Source: DATCZS01 sp036525795 (GTDB lineage Bacteria; Actinomycetota; Acidimicrobiia; Spongiisociales; ZC4RG35). From it: a stretch of 32,289 nucleotides of DNA. The position numbers and the translations under genes were made by a program. The notes below the pieces were generated by a model. That model was not told the origin of the DNA. It did not search any database and saw only the letters and a list, made by a program, of their open reading frames with translations. Location of the stretch: positions 1 through 32,289 of the forward strand of contig DATCZS010000092.1 in NCBI GenBank assembly GCA_036525795.1, written 5' to 3'. Shown here piece by piece: positions 15,282 to 23,001 of this stretch (positions are counted from its first letter, which is position 1; each line of letters opens with the position of its first letter).

Positions 15282-15303
15282 CATTCGGAGCGGTCGGGTG
15301 CTG

Positions 15304-16374
15304 CTACGACACCGATGCCGACACCATGGCGGCCACCTCTGCGCGGTCGAGCGGAAGCTCGACGACCTGGTTCCGCTCGGCCGAGAGGTCGGCCGCCAGG
15401 TAGACCTCCATGGTGGTGCGAGCCCACTTCGGGTCGACCATCACGTTCCGGTCATAGGCGACTGCCTCAAGGAAGTGCTGGGTCTCGCGCTCCATCGGGC
15501 CGGCATAGACGTGGTCCACGAACTCACCCGGCATGGTGGAGAGCGGGAAGCGCACGCCGTCCTTCTCGGTGTTGAAGATGATGTCCTTGTGGCTGGCGTC
15601 CATCAGCAGGGCCCCGTCGGTGCCGATCACCTCGATCCACGTCGTGGAGAAGTTGGGGTATCCCCGCGGAAGGCTCATGCCGGCGCCGATGATCACCACC
15701 ACGCCATCGTCCATCGTCACCGTGATGTACTGGACGTCCGGCACACCGTGCAGCTCCCGGCGCACGCCCCAGGCATTCTGTGAGTACACCCGCACCGGCC
15801 TCCGCGGCTCCAACAGCCAGAACGCGGTGTCGAGGTCGTGGGTCCCTTCCATCGCCGCCGGTGACAGCTTGGTGCGTGAGCTGACCTTGGAGCCGAGGGA
15901 ACGGGTGATGTGGCGGCTGATGAGGATGCTCACCGGATCGCCCAGCGAGCCCTCGCTCAGGCTCCGCTTGGCCAGTGCCTGCTTGGAGTTGAACCGCTGG
16001 GAGTAGCCGATCGTGAACTTCAGGCCCTTGCGCTCGGCGATGTCGATGAGTTCGTCCGCCTCGTCGAGGGTGATCGAGATCGGCTTCTCCAACAGGACGT
16101 GCTTGCCCGCCTCGAGAGCGGCCTTCGTCATCGGGTGGTGCACCGTCTCGGGAGTCGCCGAGATCATCAGCGCCTGGATGTCCGGATTGGCCACCAGGTC
16201 CTCCCAGTTGGCCGTGGCGGTCACGGGGTTGGTGAGGACCCTCATCTCCTCGAGCCGCTCCGGCTTGGTCTCGGCGATGTGGAGAGCCCCGACCAGGGCG
16301 CTGTTGGCGGCGGTGACGGCGCGGATCCCGCCGCACCATCCGGTCCCGATCACTCCGACGTTCAGTTCGTTCAT
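15304..16374 (-). CDS. Gfo/Idh/MocA family oxidoreductase (first of a tandem pair by position)
   Basis: A 356-residue NAD(P)-dependent dehydrogenase. ATG 16374 is preceded by AAAGGA with good spacing; the frame upstream is shadow sequence of the neighbouring gene. The Rossmann turn is VGVIGTGWCGG (6-16). The EKP motif, whose lysine is catalytic in this family, is Glu96-Lys97-Pro98 in HVLLEKPIS. The substrate-side histidine lies in EGTHDLDTAFWLLE. Members oxidise sugars and inositol, reduce biliverdin, or act on cyclic dihydrodiols and hemiacetal semialdehydes such as the LigC and phthalate dihydrodiol enzymes. It is clearly related to the adjacent upstream copy and ends the three-gene operon headed by an ACMSD-like amidohydrolase. 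Confidence 0.87.
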   Translation of the reverse strand: MNELNVGVIGTGWCGGIRAVTAANSALVGALHIAETKPERLEEMRVLTNPVTATANWEDLVANPDIQALMISATPETVHHPMTKAALEAGKHVLLEKPISITLDEADELIDIAERKGLKFTIGYSQRFNSKQALAKRSLSEGSLGDPVSILISRHITRSLGSKVSSRTKLSPAAMEGTHDLDTAFWLLEPRRPVRVYSQNAWGVRRELHGVPDVQYITVTMDDGVVVIIGAGMSLPRGYPNFSTTWIEVIGTDGALLMDASHKDIIFNTEKDGVRFPLSTMPGEFVDHVYAGPMERETQHFLEAVAYDRNVMVDPKWARTTMEVYLAADLSAERNQVVELPLDRAEVAAMVSASVS

Positions 16375-16391
16375 GTCGTGTCCTTTCGAGG

Positions 16392-17504
16392 TCAAGCCAG
16401 CTTCTCGGGTTCGATCGGGAGAGGCACCGCCTTGCCCGTGCGGGCGGAGAGGTCCATCGCCATCGTGAGCAGCAGATTGCGGTGACCGTCGGCGGCGGTG
16501 GCGTGCGGCGTCTTCACGCCCGTCGTGAGCCGGTTGTACCAGGTGAGGGTCTCTTCGCGCATCGGGCCCCACAGGAGCCCGTCGGAGACGTCGCCGGGCG
16601 GATAGCTGCCGATGAAGTCGACGTGGCGGGGGGCGGGCGGCTTGAAACCCTTGGAGGTGTACCCGGCGGGTTGGGGGATCTCAGTCGCCATGATGACGTC
16701 ACGATGGGTGTCCTCGATGTCGATGACCCCCTTGGTGCCCACGATTCCGATCTCGAGCCCGTACACCGCTCCCGGCCACTCGGTGGGGAGCGCCCAGCTG
16801 ATGTTCATGCTCCACAGCGTGCCGTCGTTCATGGTGAAGATGCCGAAGGTGGCGTCCTTGGTGCCGAGGTCTCCCAGCACCGTGTCGACCGAGCGGGCGT
16901 AGACCTCGACGGGCTCCTTGCCTTCCATCAGCCACATGCACATGTCGAGGCTGTGGGTGCCCGACACCACCATCGGAGTCAGATTCCCGCGGTCCTCCGT
17001 CTTGATGAGGGTGGCGATGGGGACCATGCGGTTCATGAACGCCCTGGTCACGACGCTGGTGACCTCGCCGATCTGACCGTCGCGCAGTCGTTGCTTGACG
17101 GTCTGGAAGCGGCGGCGGAAGCGCTGGGTGTAGCCGATGACCGCGTCCACCCCACTGTCCTCGATCGCCTTCAACACCAGGGCAGAGTCGACCGGGTCGG
17201 TGGCGAGTGGCTTTTCGATGAACATCGGCTTGCCCAGTTCGGCCGCCGCCAGGATCGGTTCGACGTGCTCGTTCTCGGCGGTGGCCACGATCACCGCGGT
17301 CACCTCCGGTCGGGCGAGCAGCCGGCGGAAGTCGGTGGTGACGAAGTCGGCGTTGGTATCTGCCGCCAGACGCTTCGCCGTCCCCTCATCGATGTCGCAC
17401 AGGCCGAGCCACCCAACCGCCAGCGTCTCCCTGGCGAGGACCGCCCGGATGCGTCCGATGGTGCCGCACCCGATGATCGCCAGTCCGATCGGCTCTCCTC
17501 TCAT
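16392..17504 (-). CDS. Gfo/Idh/MocA family oxidoreductase (second of a tandem pair by position)
   Basis: A 370-residue dehydrogenase with the Rossmann turn AIIGCGTIGRI (9-19), an acidic residue at the end of beta2 (LGLCDIDE, favouring NAD) and the EKP motif at Glu97-Lys98-Pro99. A GTHSLDMCMWLMEG block carries the active-site histidine. GAGGAGGGACAG precedes the ATG at 17504. It shares with the following gene the GYTQRF/GYSQRF strand, the GTH-LD-WL block and the PMREET/PMERET segment, so the two arose by duplication. Two related subunits could form a heteromer or act on two successive alcohols. Gaps to both neighbours are under 20 bp. The substrate cannot be inferred beyond a cyclic or polyol alcohol. 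Confidence 0.87.
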   Translation of the reverse strand: MRGEPIGLAIIGCGTIGRIRAVLARETLAVGWLGLCDIDEGTAKRLAADTNADFVTTDFRRLLARPEVTAVIVATAENEHVEPILAAAELGKPMFIEKPLATDPVDSALVLKAIEDSGVDAVIGYTQRFRRRFQTVKQRLRDGQIGEVTSVVTRAFMNRMVPIATLIKTEDRGNLTPMVVSGTHSLDMCMWLMEGKEPVEVYARSVDTVLGDLGTKDATFGIFTMNDGTLWSMNISWALPTEWPGAVYGLEIGIVGTKGVIDIEDTHRDVIMATEIPQPAGYTSKGFKPPAPRHVDFIGSYPPGDVSDGLLWGPMREETLTWYNRLTTGVKTPHATAADGHRNLLLTMAMDLSARTGKAVPLPIEPEKLA

Positions 17505-17523
17505 CTCTGTCCCTCCTCGTGAG

Positions 17524-18588
17524 TCAGCTCAGGCCCAGCAGTCGGGCGGCGTTGCCGCCGGCGATGGCGGCGATCGTGTCTCCGTCGTCGCCGACCGTGC
17601 GGGTGATGAGGCCCACGGGGTCGGTCTCACCCATGTCGTACGGGTAGTCGGTTCCGAGCACGACGTGATCCGCCCCGTACGTGTCGATCAGGAACCGGAG
17701 CTGGTTCTCGGCGAACACCATCGTGTCGAGGTAGAAGCGCTTGAGGTAGTCGCTCGGCTGCAGGGGAAGCCCTTCGCGAACGTCCTCCCTGGCGTGATAG
17801 GCGTGATCCATCCGGGCTGCGTAGGGAGGCAGGTAGCCGCCGCCGTGCACCAGCACGACCTTGAGGTCCGGATGCCGCTCCATCACCCCGTTGAAGATCA
17901 GGTGGCTGGCGGCCATCGCCCCTTCGATGGGGTGTCCCACCACGTTGATCAGATAGTGGTGGTCGAGCCGCCGGGCGTTGTCGTGGCCGCTCGAGTGGAT
18001 GACGATCACCGCACCGCGCGACTCGACCTCGTCCCAGAACGGCTCCAGCCGGGGAGCGGACAGCTCCTCGGACTCCACCCGGGTCGAGACCTGGAAGCCG
18101 CGGAAACCCAGTTCGTCCATGCAGCGCCGGAGTTCGCCGATCGCCAGGTCGGTGTCCTGGAGGGGGAGGTTTCCCATTCCCATCAGGCGATCGGGATGAC
18201 CGGCGACCAGGCCCGCGAGGTCGTCGTTCATCGTGGGGAACACCTCGGCTGCCACGGCGGGGTCGGCCCAGTAGTACATCTGCGGCGGGAAGTGGGCCAC
18301 CGTCTGGATGTCGACCCCCATGCGGTCCATGTCGGCGAGGCGCACGTCCACCGACTCCATCTGCGGACGGATGTCTGCCATCTGGCGGCGATTGACCTCG
18401 CGGGTCAGCTCGCTGCCCACGGTGAGGGACACCTTGCCGAGCCGGTCGGCTTCGGCATGCATGCGATCCATCACCTGCTTGCTCTCCCAGTGGCAGTGGA
18501 GATCGATCACCGGGCCGGGACGAGAACGAGAGCCACCGCTCCGTCCCCCATCCGGAACCGGCGCCCGCAGGGCACACGAGACGAACAC
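17524..18588 (-). CDS. ACMSD-like amidohydrolase (decarboxylase/hydratase family), copy 1
   Basis: A 354-residue metal-dependent TIM-barrel enzyme. Ligands appear in ACMSD order: His31 and His33 (VIDLHCHW), His198 (VIVIHSSG), His248 (VLVHGGGYLPPYAARMDH) and Asp314 (LGTDYPYDMGETDP). Relatives decarboxylate aminocarboxymuconate semialdehyde or resorcylate, or hydrate oxalomesaconate (LigJ). The start is GTG 18588, because AAGGAG lies five bases upstream and a -10 box follows further upstream. It gives an unusual 26-residue tail (MFVSCALRAPVPDGG...) before the first strand; GTG 18510 would remove it but lacks a ribosome site. It differs from the other two copies in having Ser where they have Pro after His198. 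First gene of the unit with two Gfo/Idh dehydrogenases. Confidence 0.87.
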   Translation of the reverse strand: MFVSCALRAPVPDGGRSGGSRSRPGPVIDLHCHWESKQVMDRMHAEADRLGKVSLTVGSELTREVNRRQMADIRPQMESVDVRLADMDRMGVDIQTVAHFPPQMYYWADPAVAAEVFPTMNDDLAGLVAGHPDRLMGMGNLPLQDTDLAIGELRRCMDELGFRGFQVSTRVESEELSAPRLEPFWDEVESRGAVIVIHSSGHDNARRLDHHYLINVVGHPIEGAMAASHLIFNGVMERHPDLKVVLVHGGGYLPPYAARMDHAYHAREDVREGLPLQPSDYLKRFYLDTMVFAENQLRFLIDTYGADHVVLGTDYPYDMGETDPVGLITRTVGDDGDTIAAIAGGNAARLLGLS

Positions 18589-18617
18589 GGAGGCTCCTTC
18601 ACATCGGCAGATCGTGC

Positions 18618-18623
18618 ATCATA
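18618..18623 (-). promoter_or_regulatory. Candidate -10 box for the ACMSD-1/Gfo/Idh operon
   Basis: On the minus strand the region reads CATATATGATGC, containing TATGAT, a good -10 box. Transcription would start near 18611, leaving a leader of about 23 bases with AAGGAG before GTG 18588. No -35 box is recognisable. The nine bases ATATATGAT recur at 22972-22964. Confidence 0.5.
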
Positions 18624-18626
18624 TAT

Positions 18627-18647
18627 GGCGCCGCAGGGACGGGCGCC
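18627..18647 (-). terminator. Small GC hairpin between two minus-strand operons
   Basis: GGCGCC at 18627-18632 and again at 18642-18647 can pair around a 9-base loop. It lies 9 bases after the stop of the SurA-like lipoprotein gene and is immediately followed, on the minus strand, by ATATATGATG. It could end the upstream operon while abutting the next promoter. Only six base pairs, so weakly supported. Confidence 0.35.
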
Positions 18648-18655
18648 CGCCACGT

Positions 18656-19579
18656 TCAGGGCGCCGGAGCGACCACCGTGGGGATGCCGTTCGACTCGGA
18701 GGTCGTCTCCCACGTGCCGACCGAAGCCTCGATCTCGACGGCGGCAGCCCGCAGGATCTCCACCGCCCATGCGTCGAACAGGTCGCGCCCCTGGGTGGCG
18801 GCGGCGATCTCGAGCACCTCTTGCATCACGTCGTTCATCGTCGGTGCGTCCCTGGTGACCACCGCCGCCACGTAGACGGTGCCGTCGGAGAACTCCCGCA
18901 GATACGCCTTGCCCACCTCCCCGTCCACCGCCACCGGCTGCAACGGCTCGGGATGGCGGAACGGGTTGGCGCACCCCAGGTCGACTCGTTCCACCGCGTC
19001 GGGGAGCTGGCGCTCCACGTCGTCGAGCGACACATCGTTCTCGACGAAGGCGGCGATGTCGGCTTCCACCTCCGGCGAGGTGGGGGCGAGCATCACGAGG
19101 CATGCCATGGAGTTGACCGAGATGAACTCCCGGTAGGCGGCGTCGAGGTCGAAGCCATCGCCGCGTTCGATCAGCAGGCCCTCGACCCGGGTCCGGATCA
19201 CGTCGAGTTCCGCCTCGAGCAGGACCCGCTCCCGGGTGACCCCCCTGTCGCGGAGGCGGGTGTCGACCTCGTCTCCGAAGCGGCGGGTGCGGTCGGCGAA
19301 GGCGCCGTCGAGCTCCGCCTGTTCGACCACCACTGCGAAATCCGACTCGGCTCCGGCGACGAGCAGCCTGTGGAGGATCAACAGGAACACGCTGTCGGCC
19401 CGCTCTTCGGGAATGAGGTCGTCTGCGTCCGGATGGAGCGCCTCGAGCTCCTCGGTTCCGATCGGCGTTCCGTCGACGACGGCCACCACCTCGGGGCCGC
19501 CCGAGCAGGCGACGGCGACCAGGGAGGCGGCCGCGACGACCGTGAGCCGGCGTCCGATGCGGCGCACCTCAGCAGGCAT
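18656..19579 (-). CDS. Lipoprotein with SurA-like N-terminal domain (putative foldase)
   Basis: A 307-residue exported protein. From ATG 19579 it has a short basic N-terminus (RRIGRR), a hydrophobic stretch LTVVAAASLVAVA and then Cys25, giving a lipoprotein signal with a slightly atypical lipobox (AVAC). An earlier in-frame start would only lengthen the tail. After the signal, VVAVVDGTPIGTEELEAL matches the SurA/PrsA N-terminal domain, and an alpha-helical region follows to about residue 180. A full parvulin (PPIC) isomerase domain is not evident. It also has two further cysteines (NSMACLVM, VDLGCANP), possibly a disulfide. It overlaps the CMD gene by 11 bp, so it is the tail of a catabolic operon. 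The role may be to fold an exported protein, which is inference. Confidence 0.72.
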   Translation of the reverse strand: MPAEVRRIGRRLTVVAAASLVAVACSGGPEVVAVVDGTPIGTEELEALHPDADDLIPEERADSVFLLILHRLLVAGAESDFAVVVEQAELDGAFADRTRRFGDEVDTRLRDRGVTRERVLLEAELDVIRTRVEGLLIERGDGFDLDAAYREFISVNSMACLVMLAPTSPEVEADIAAFVENDVSLDDVERQLPDAVERVDLGCANPFRHPEPLQPVAVDGEVGKAYLREFSDGTVYVAAVVTRDAPTMNDVMQEVLEIAAATQGRDLFDAWAVEILRAAAVEIEASVGTWETTSESNGIPTVVAPAP

Positions 19580-20087
19580 CCGCTGCGCCCATGACATAGG
19601 CGAGCAGCGTGTAGTACCCAACCGTGGCCGTCAGTTCGACCACTCCCGAGTCGCCGAAGCGGGCCCGCGCACGCTCGAACAGGTCGGCGGGGACGGTGCT
19701 GGCGGCGCACAGGGTTCTGACGTAGGAGATCACCAGTTCTTCGCGCTCGTCGAGCGATCCCGACCCGTCCCGCAGATGGTCGAGGACCTCCTGGCGTACT
19801 CCGGCGTCGATGGCGATCTGGACGTGGCTGTCCCACTCGAACGCGCAGCCGTGGACGACGGCGGCGGTGAGGATCACCAGTTCGCGGTCGTGATCGGGCA
19901 GCGACCCGCCGAACCGGATCCGAGCTCCGGTCTCGGCCAGCGGCTCGGCGATGGACGGCGCGTGGAGAAGCACCTGGTACGGCCGGATCAACGATCCGCG
20001 GCTCGCCACGATGGAGTCGAACACCTGCTGCTGGGCTGCGGTGACAGCCTGGTGTCGTTGCTCGATGAGGGGGATTCTCGCCATCAT
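19569..20087 (-). CDS. Carboxymuconolactone decarboxylase/AhpD-fold protein
   Basis: A 172-residue all-helical protein of the CMD/AhpD family. The core helix pair reads ELVILTAAVVHGCAFEWDSHVQIAIDAGV, quoted here in parts: ELVILTAAVV (about 69-78), then FEWDSHVQIA (about 83-92). It has the E-W-x-x-H pattern of the decarboxylase-like branch. The CxxC pair of AhpD peroxidase reductases is missing, so a peroxiredoxin role is unlikely. Members of this branch act on gamma-carboxymuconolactone or have unknown roles in aromatic catabolism. Two ATG codons are adjacent (20087 and 20084); the first overlaps the amidohydrolase stop as ATGA and is preferred for translational coupling. It lies third after LigI-like and HIBADH-like genes, in keeping with lactone chemistry. 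Confidence 0.85.
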   Translation of the reverse strand: MMARIPLIEQRHQAVTAAQQQVFDSIVASRGSLIRPYQVLLHAPSIAEPLAETGARIRFGGSLPDHDRELVILTAAVVHGCAFEWDSHVQIAIDAGVRQEVLDHLRDGSGSLDEREELVISYVRTLCAASTVPADLFERARARFGDSGVVELTATVGYYTLLAYVMGAADAC

Positions 20088-21148
20088 TCAACCTCCAGTC
20101 CGAAAAGCCGGACGGCGCTGCCGCCCACGACCAGATCACGCTCTTCCTCGGTCAGGCTCGCCCCGGCCACCAACGCCAGAGGATCGGGAAGCCCCATGTC
20201 GAACGGGTAGTCGGTGCCCAGCAGAACGTGGTCGGCACCGTAGGCCCTCACCAGGTGCTCGATCATGCCCGGGTCGAACACGGTGATGTCGTAGTAGAGC
20301 CGGGACAGGTACTCGGAGGGCAGCCTGTCGATGTGGTGGCGCAACTCGGGTCGGTGCCGGAAGGCGTGATCGGTGCGGGCCGAGTAGAAGGTCAGGTATC
20401 CGCCGCCATGGACCACCAGCATCCGCAGGTCAGGGTGTCGCTCGAACACCCCTGCGAGGATCATCCTCGTCACCGCCAGCGTCGAAGAGAGCGGCATCCC
20501 GATCACGTTGACCAGGTAGTAGTCGGTGAGGCGCTCGGCGTGGGTGAAGCCGGCCGGATGGAGGACGGCCACCAGTCCGAGCTCCTCCAGGGCGTCCCAC
20601 ACGGGTTCGAACATCTCGTGGTCGAGGTCGATCCCGGTGATGTCCGCACCCAGGTAGACACCGGGGAATCCGTACTCCCCGGCCAGGCGGTGGGCTTCCT
20701 CCACGGCCGCCGCCGGGTGGGCCATGGGGAGGGTCCCGAGCCCCACGAAACGGCGGGGGTCGATCCGTGCGATCTCGGCGATCCGCTCGTTCTGCACAGA
20801 GGCCACCCGCGGGGCGAGATCTGCATCGGCCCAATAGAAGTAGTGAAAGGGGGACAGCCCGAGGAGCTGGATGTCGATGCCGAGGGCGTCCATGTCGGCG
20901 AGGCGGGTGCCCGGGTCGGTGTACTTGTCCTGGACCAGCCCGTAGAACCGCTGGTTCAGCTCCTTTGTCTCGGGTGCCGAGTAGAAGGTGCGCGGGTCCA
21001 TCTCGGGCGTGAAATGGGGGCGGGTCATCTCGGCAGACTCCGGAACGAGGATGTGGGTGTGAACATCGACGGTGAGGGTCGACGGCCTGGCGACCGCGCT
21101 CTGCCCCCACCGCTCCGCCCAGCCTTCGGGACTCGTCGCGTCAGCCAT
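20084..21148 (-). CDS. ACMSD-like amidohydrolase, copy 2
   Basis: A 354-residue metal-dependent amidohydrolase with the ACMSD ligand set: His30 and His32 (VDVHTHILVP), His197 (VAVLHPAGF), His247 (LVVHGGGYLTFYSARTDH) and Asp313 (LGTDYPFDMG). RFVGLGTLPMAHP matches the ACMSD RRFVGLGTLPM strand very closely. The start is ATG 21148, with AAGGAG at proper spacing; an in-frame start at 21172 lies deeper in the upstream gene and lacks one. It is closest to copy 3 at 26755-27807: both have a PHF.PEMDPR segment after the first metal motif that copy 1 lacks. Expected chemistry is nonoxidative decarboxylation or hydration of an unsaturated oxo-acid. It overlaps the dehydrogenase gene by eight bases. Confidence 0.9.
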   Translation of the reverse strand: MADATSPEGWAERWGQSAVARPSTLTVDVHTHILVPESAEMTRPHFTPEMDPRTFYSAPETKELNQRFYGLVQDKYTDPGTRLADMDALGIDIQLLGLSPFHYFYWADADLAPRVASVQNERIAEIARIDPRRFVGLGTLPMAHPAAAVEEAHRLAGEYGFPGVYLGADITGIDLDHEMFEPVWDALEELGLVAVLHPAGFTHAERLTDYYLVNVIGMPLSSTLAVTRMILAGVFERHPDLRMLVVHGGGYLTFYSARTDHAFRHRPELRHHIDRLPSEYLSRLYYDITVFDPGMIEHLVRAYGADHVLLGTDYPFDMGLPDPLALVAGASLTEEERDLVVGGSAVRLFGLEVE

Positions 21149-22067
21149 TCCCGTCTCCTTCCGTCTCGCCATCGGCGCGGGGGATGCGACCCACCCCGGC
21201 CCGCCGCCTGATCACCTCCACCACAGACGAATTGTCCTTGTCCGCCAGTCCGCCGGAAACGCCTTCCCCGAGGTGGGACTCGACCTGTTCGATGAAGGCG
21301 GCGGGCGCCCCGACCTGGTGGGCGTGCTCGACGATGAGCTTCGAGTCCTTGTGACTCTGTCGCAGCCGTGCGTTGGGCTGCTCGTGATCCCCCTCGACCA
21401 TGCGCCGGCCCCACAGATCCATGGCGCGCGAGTAGGCCACTCCGTCCGCCAGCACCTCCAGCGTCTTGGCGAGGTCGAGGCCCGCCAGTTCGGCGGCGAC
21501 CAGTCCTTCGGCGAGCGCCGCCCGGTTGACGGCGAGCACGTGATTGACGATCAGCTTCATGCGAGCTCCGGCACCAACCGAACCTACGTGATGCGACGAC
21601 CGTCCGATGGCCTGCATGATCGGACCCGCCTTGGCATAGGCTTCCGCGCTGCCGCCCAGCATCACCACCAACTCGCCGCGAGACGCGACTGCGGCGTTTC
21701 CGCTCACCGTCATGTCGGCGTAATCGACGCCTGCCGAGGCCAGGTCGCCGGCGATCGCCACGGCATCATCGGGTCGCCCTGTGGTTGCGTCGAGAACGAG
21801 CAGTGGTCGAGTCGATGAGGCGACGATCCCGTCCGGGCCGAGGCACACCTGGCGGGAGATGTCCGAGGTGAGGAGCGACAGCACCACCAGCTCGCAGCCT
21901 TCCACCGCCTCGGCCGGCGAGCCGGTCGCCACACCGCCCGCGGCCGCGAACTCCGCCATGCGCTCGGGGTCGACGTCGAAGCCGCGCACCGTGAACCCGG
22001 CCTTCATCAGACGTTCCCCCAGCCGGGAGCCCATGATCCCGACTCCGATCAGGGCGACGGTCGGCAT
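21141..22067 (-). CDS. 3-Hydroxyisobutyrate dehydrogenase-like NAD(P)-dependent oxidoreductase
   Basis: A 308-residue beta-hydroxyacid dehydrogenase. The Rossmann turn is LIGVGIMGSRLG (7-17, G8-x-G10-xx-G13). The substrate loop ADMTVSGNAAVASRGELVVM replaces the common DAPVSGG form. The catalytic lysine is Lys171 with Asn175 in GARMKLIVNH, and a later HKDSKLIVEHA helix follows. Enzymes of this family oxidise 3-hydroxyisobutyrate, tartronate semialdehyde, hydroxybutyrate or sulfolactaldehyde-type acids. The ATG at 22067 shares a base with the upstream stop (TGATG), which fixes the start against a long out-of-frame extension. Second gene of the LigI-like operon; it probably oxidises a hydroxyacid released by the lactonase. 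Confidence 0.88.
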   Translation of the reverse strand: MPTVALIGVGIMGSRLGERLMKAGFTVRGFDVDPERMAEFAAAGGVATGSPAEAVEGCELVVLSLLTSDISRQVCLGPDGIVASSTRPLLVLDATTGRPDDAVAIAGDLASAGVDYADMTVSGNAAVASRGELVVMLGGSAEAYAKAGPIMQAIGRSSHHVGSVGAGARMKLIVNHVLAVNRAALAEGLVAAELAGLDLAKTLEVLADGVAYSRAMDLWGRRMVEGDHEQPNARLRQSHKDSKLIVEHAHQVGAPAAFIEQVESHLGEGVSGGLADKDNSSVVEVIRRRAGVGRIPRADGETEGDGNG

Positions 22068-22936
22068 CAGAACCGGTACAGCCTCTCGGGGTTGTCGACC
22101 AGGATCCGCTTCCTCATCGATGCGTCGGGTGCCCACCGCTCGAGCTGCTCGATGGCATCTGCGTCGTTGGGCTGGACCTCGTACTTGTTGGGGTGCGGCC
22201 AGTCGCTCGCCCACACCATTCGGTCCGGGTTGGCGTCGATGAGGGCGTGTGCCATGGGAACCACCTCGTCCCAGGGAGGAAGGTCGCCCACGCCGAGACG
22301 GTTGGGCCCGGAGAGCTTGATCCATGTGTTCCCCTCCCTCACAAGTTCCACCAGGAGTTGGAACGGGGGGAAGGAGACGCCTTCGGAGGCAGGCATGTAG
22401 GCGAAGTGTCCGATCGACACGGGCACCTCGACCGAACGGATCAATGCGGCCAGCTCCACCAGCATCGGACCGGGGAAGAGGAACTCCAGGTGCCAGCCCA
22501 GGTCGGCGATCCGCCGTCCCAGCCGGGGGACTTCGTCGAGCTCGACCGGCATGCCACCTTTGTTGTCGAGGTTCAGCCGGATCCCGCGAACCCCCCTGGC
22601 GTCGAGATCCGCCAGCTCGGAGTCGGTCACGGTGGAGTCGACCGCGACGATCGCCCTGGCCCTGTCGCCCAGCGCCGCCATCCCGTCGAGAATCGCCGAG
22701 TTGTCGGTGCCGTACACCGATGGCTGGGTGAACACCACGCGTTCGATCCCGATCTGGGAGTGCATGAACAGCATGTCGTCGAGGGTGGAGTCGGGCGGGT
22801 TGTAGCCCCGATTCGGCGACAGCGGGTATCGCGACTCGAAGAGGTGCGTGTGGCAGTCGACCGCCCCCGGCGGCAGCTCCAACCGTGACTTCCGGGTCTC
22901 TCGCACCGGGGGAAGGCAGGTGGGGATATCGGTCAT
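22067..22936 (-). CDS. LigI-like amidohydrolase (2-pyrone-4,6-dicarboxylate lactonase family)
   Basis: A 289-residue amidohydrolase_2 protein. GAVDCHTHLFES (24-35) supplies His29 and His31; QPSVYGTDN (71-79), GVRGIRLNL (115-123), His177 in SIGHFAYMP, and VWASDWPHPNK with Asp245 and His248 follow. This order and the ASDWPHP ending match LigI, 4-sulfomuconolactone hydrolase and related lactonases that open six- or five-membered lactones, often without metal. ATG 22936 is chosen because it follows AGAGGAG and lies about 21 bases after the predicted transcription start; a GTG at 22960 would sit upstream of that start. It opens a five-gene unit with dehydrogenase, ACMSD-like, CMD-fold and lipoprotein genes. 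Confidence 0.88.
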   Translation of the reverse strand: MTDIPTCLPPVRETRKSRLELPPGAVDCHTHLFESRYPLSPNRGYNPPDSTLDDMLFMHSQIGIERVVFTQPSVYGTDNSAILDGMAALGDRARAIVAVDSTVTDSELADLDARGVRGIRLNLDNKGGMPVELDEVPRLGRRIADLGWHLEFLFPGPMLVELAALIRSVEVPVSIGHFAYMPASEGVSFPPFQLLVELVREGNTWIKLSGPNRLGVGDLPPWDEVVPMAHALIDANPDRMVWASDWPHPNKYEVQPNDADAIEQLERWAPDASMRKRILVDNPERLYRF

Positions 22937-22963
22937 GGCTCCTCTTCGAGGGGGCGACACCGG

Positions 22964-22969
22964 ATCATA
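22964..22969 (-). promoter_or_regulatory. Candidate -10 box for the LigI-like operon
   Basis: On the minus strand GATATATGATCC contains TATGAT. Transcription would begin near 22957 and give a leader of about 21 bases including AGAGGAG before ATG 22936. The same ATATATGAT nonamer stands before the ACMSD-1 operon at 18626-18618. A tandem repeat occupies the -35 position. Confidence 0.5.
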
Positions 22970-22974
22970 TATCT

Positions 22975-22996
22975 TGCAGGACCGGTGCAGGTCCGG
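22975..22996 (-). repeat. Tandem 11-bp direct repeat in the -35 region of the LigI-like operon
   Basis: TGCAGGACCGG (22975-22985) is directly followed by TGCAGGTCCGG (22986-22996), ten of eleven bases identical. The pair spans about -18 to -39 of the predicted start at 22957. An 11-base period would place two protein subunits on one face of the helix, as at activator sites. The inner GGACC and GGTCC can also form a 5-bp hairpin. Confidence 0.5.
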
Positions 22997-23001
22997 AACC
23001 T

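Larger units (their letters stand above)
15053..15303. other. 251-bp intergenic gap between two minus-strand units
   Basis: This is one of the larger gene-free stretches. It holds the terminator-like hairpin at 15245-15281 near one end and the candidate LLM promoter at the other. A smaller inverted repeat, GCCGGC at 15108-15113 and 15120-15125, has a 6-base loop. No ORF with a family match or convincing start was seen, and no RNA gene was recognised. Confidence 0.5.
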
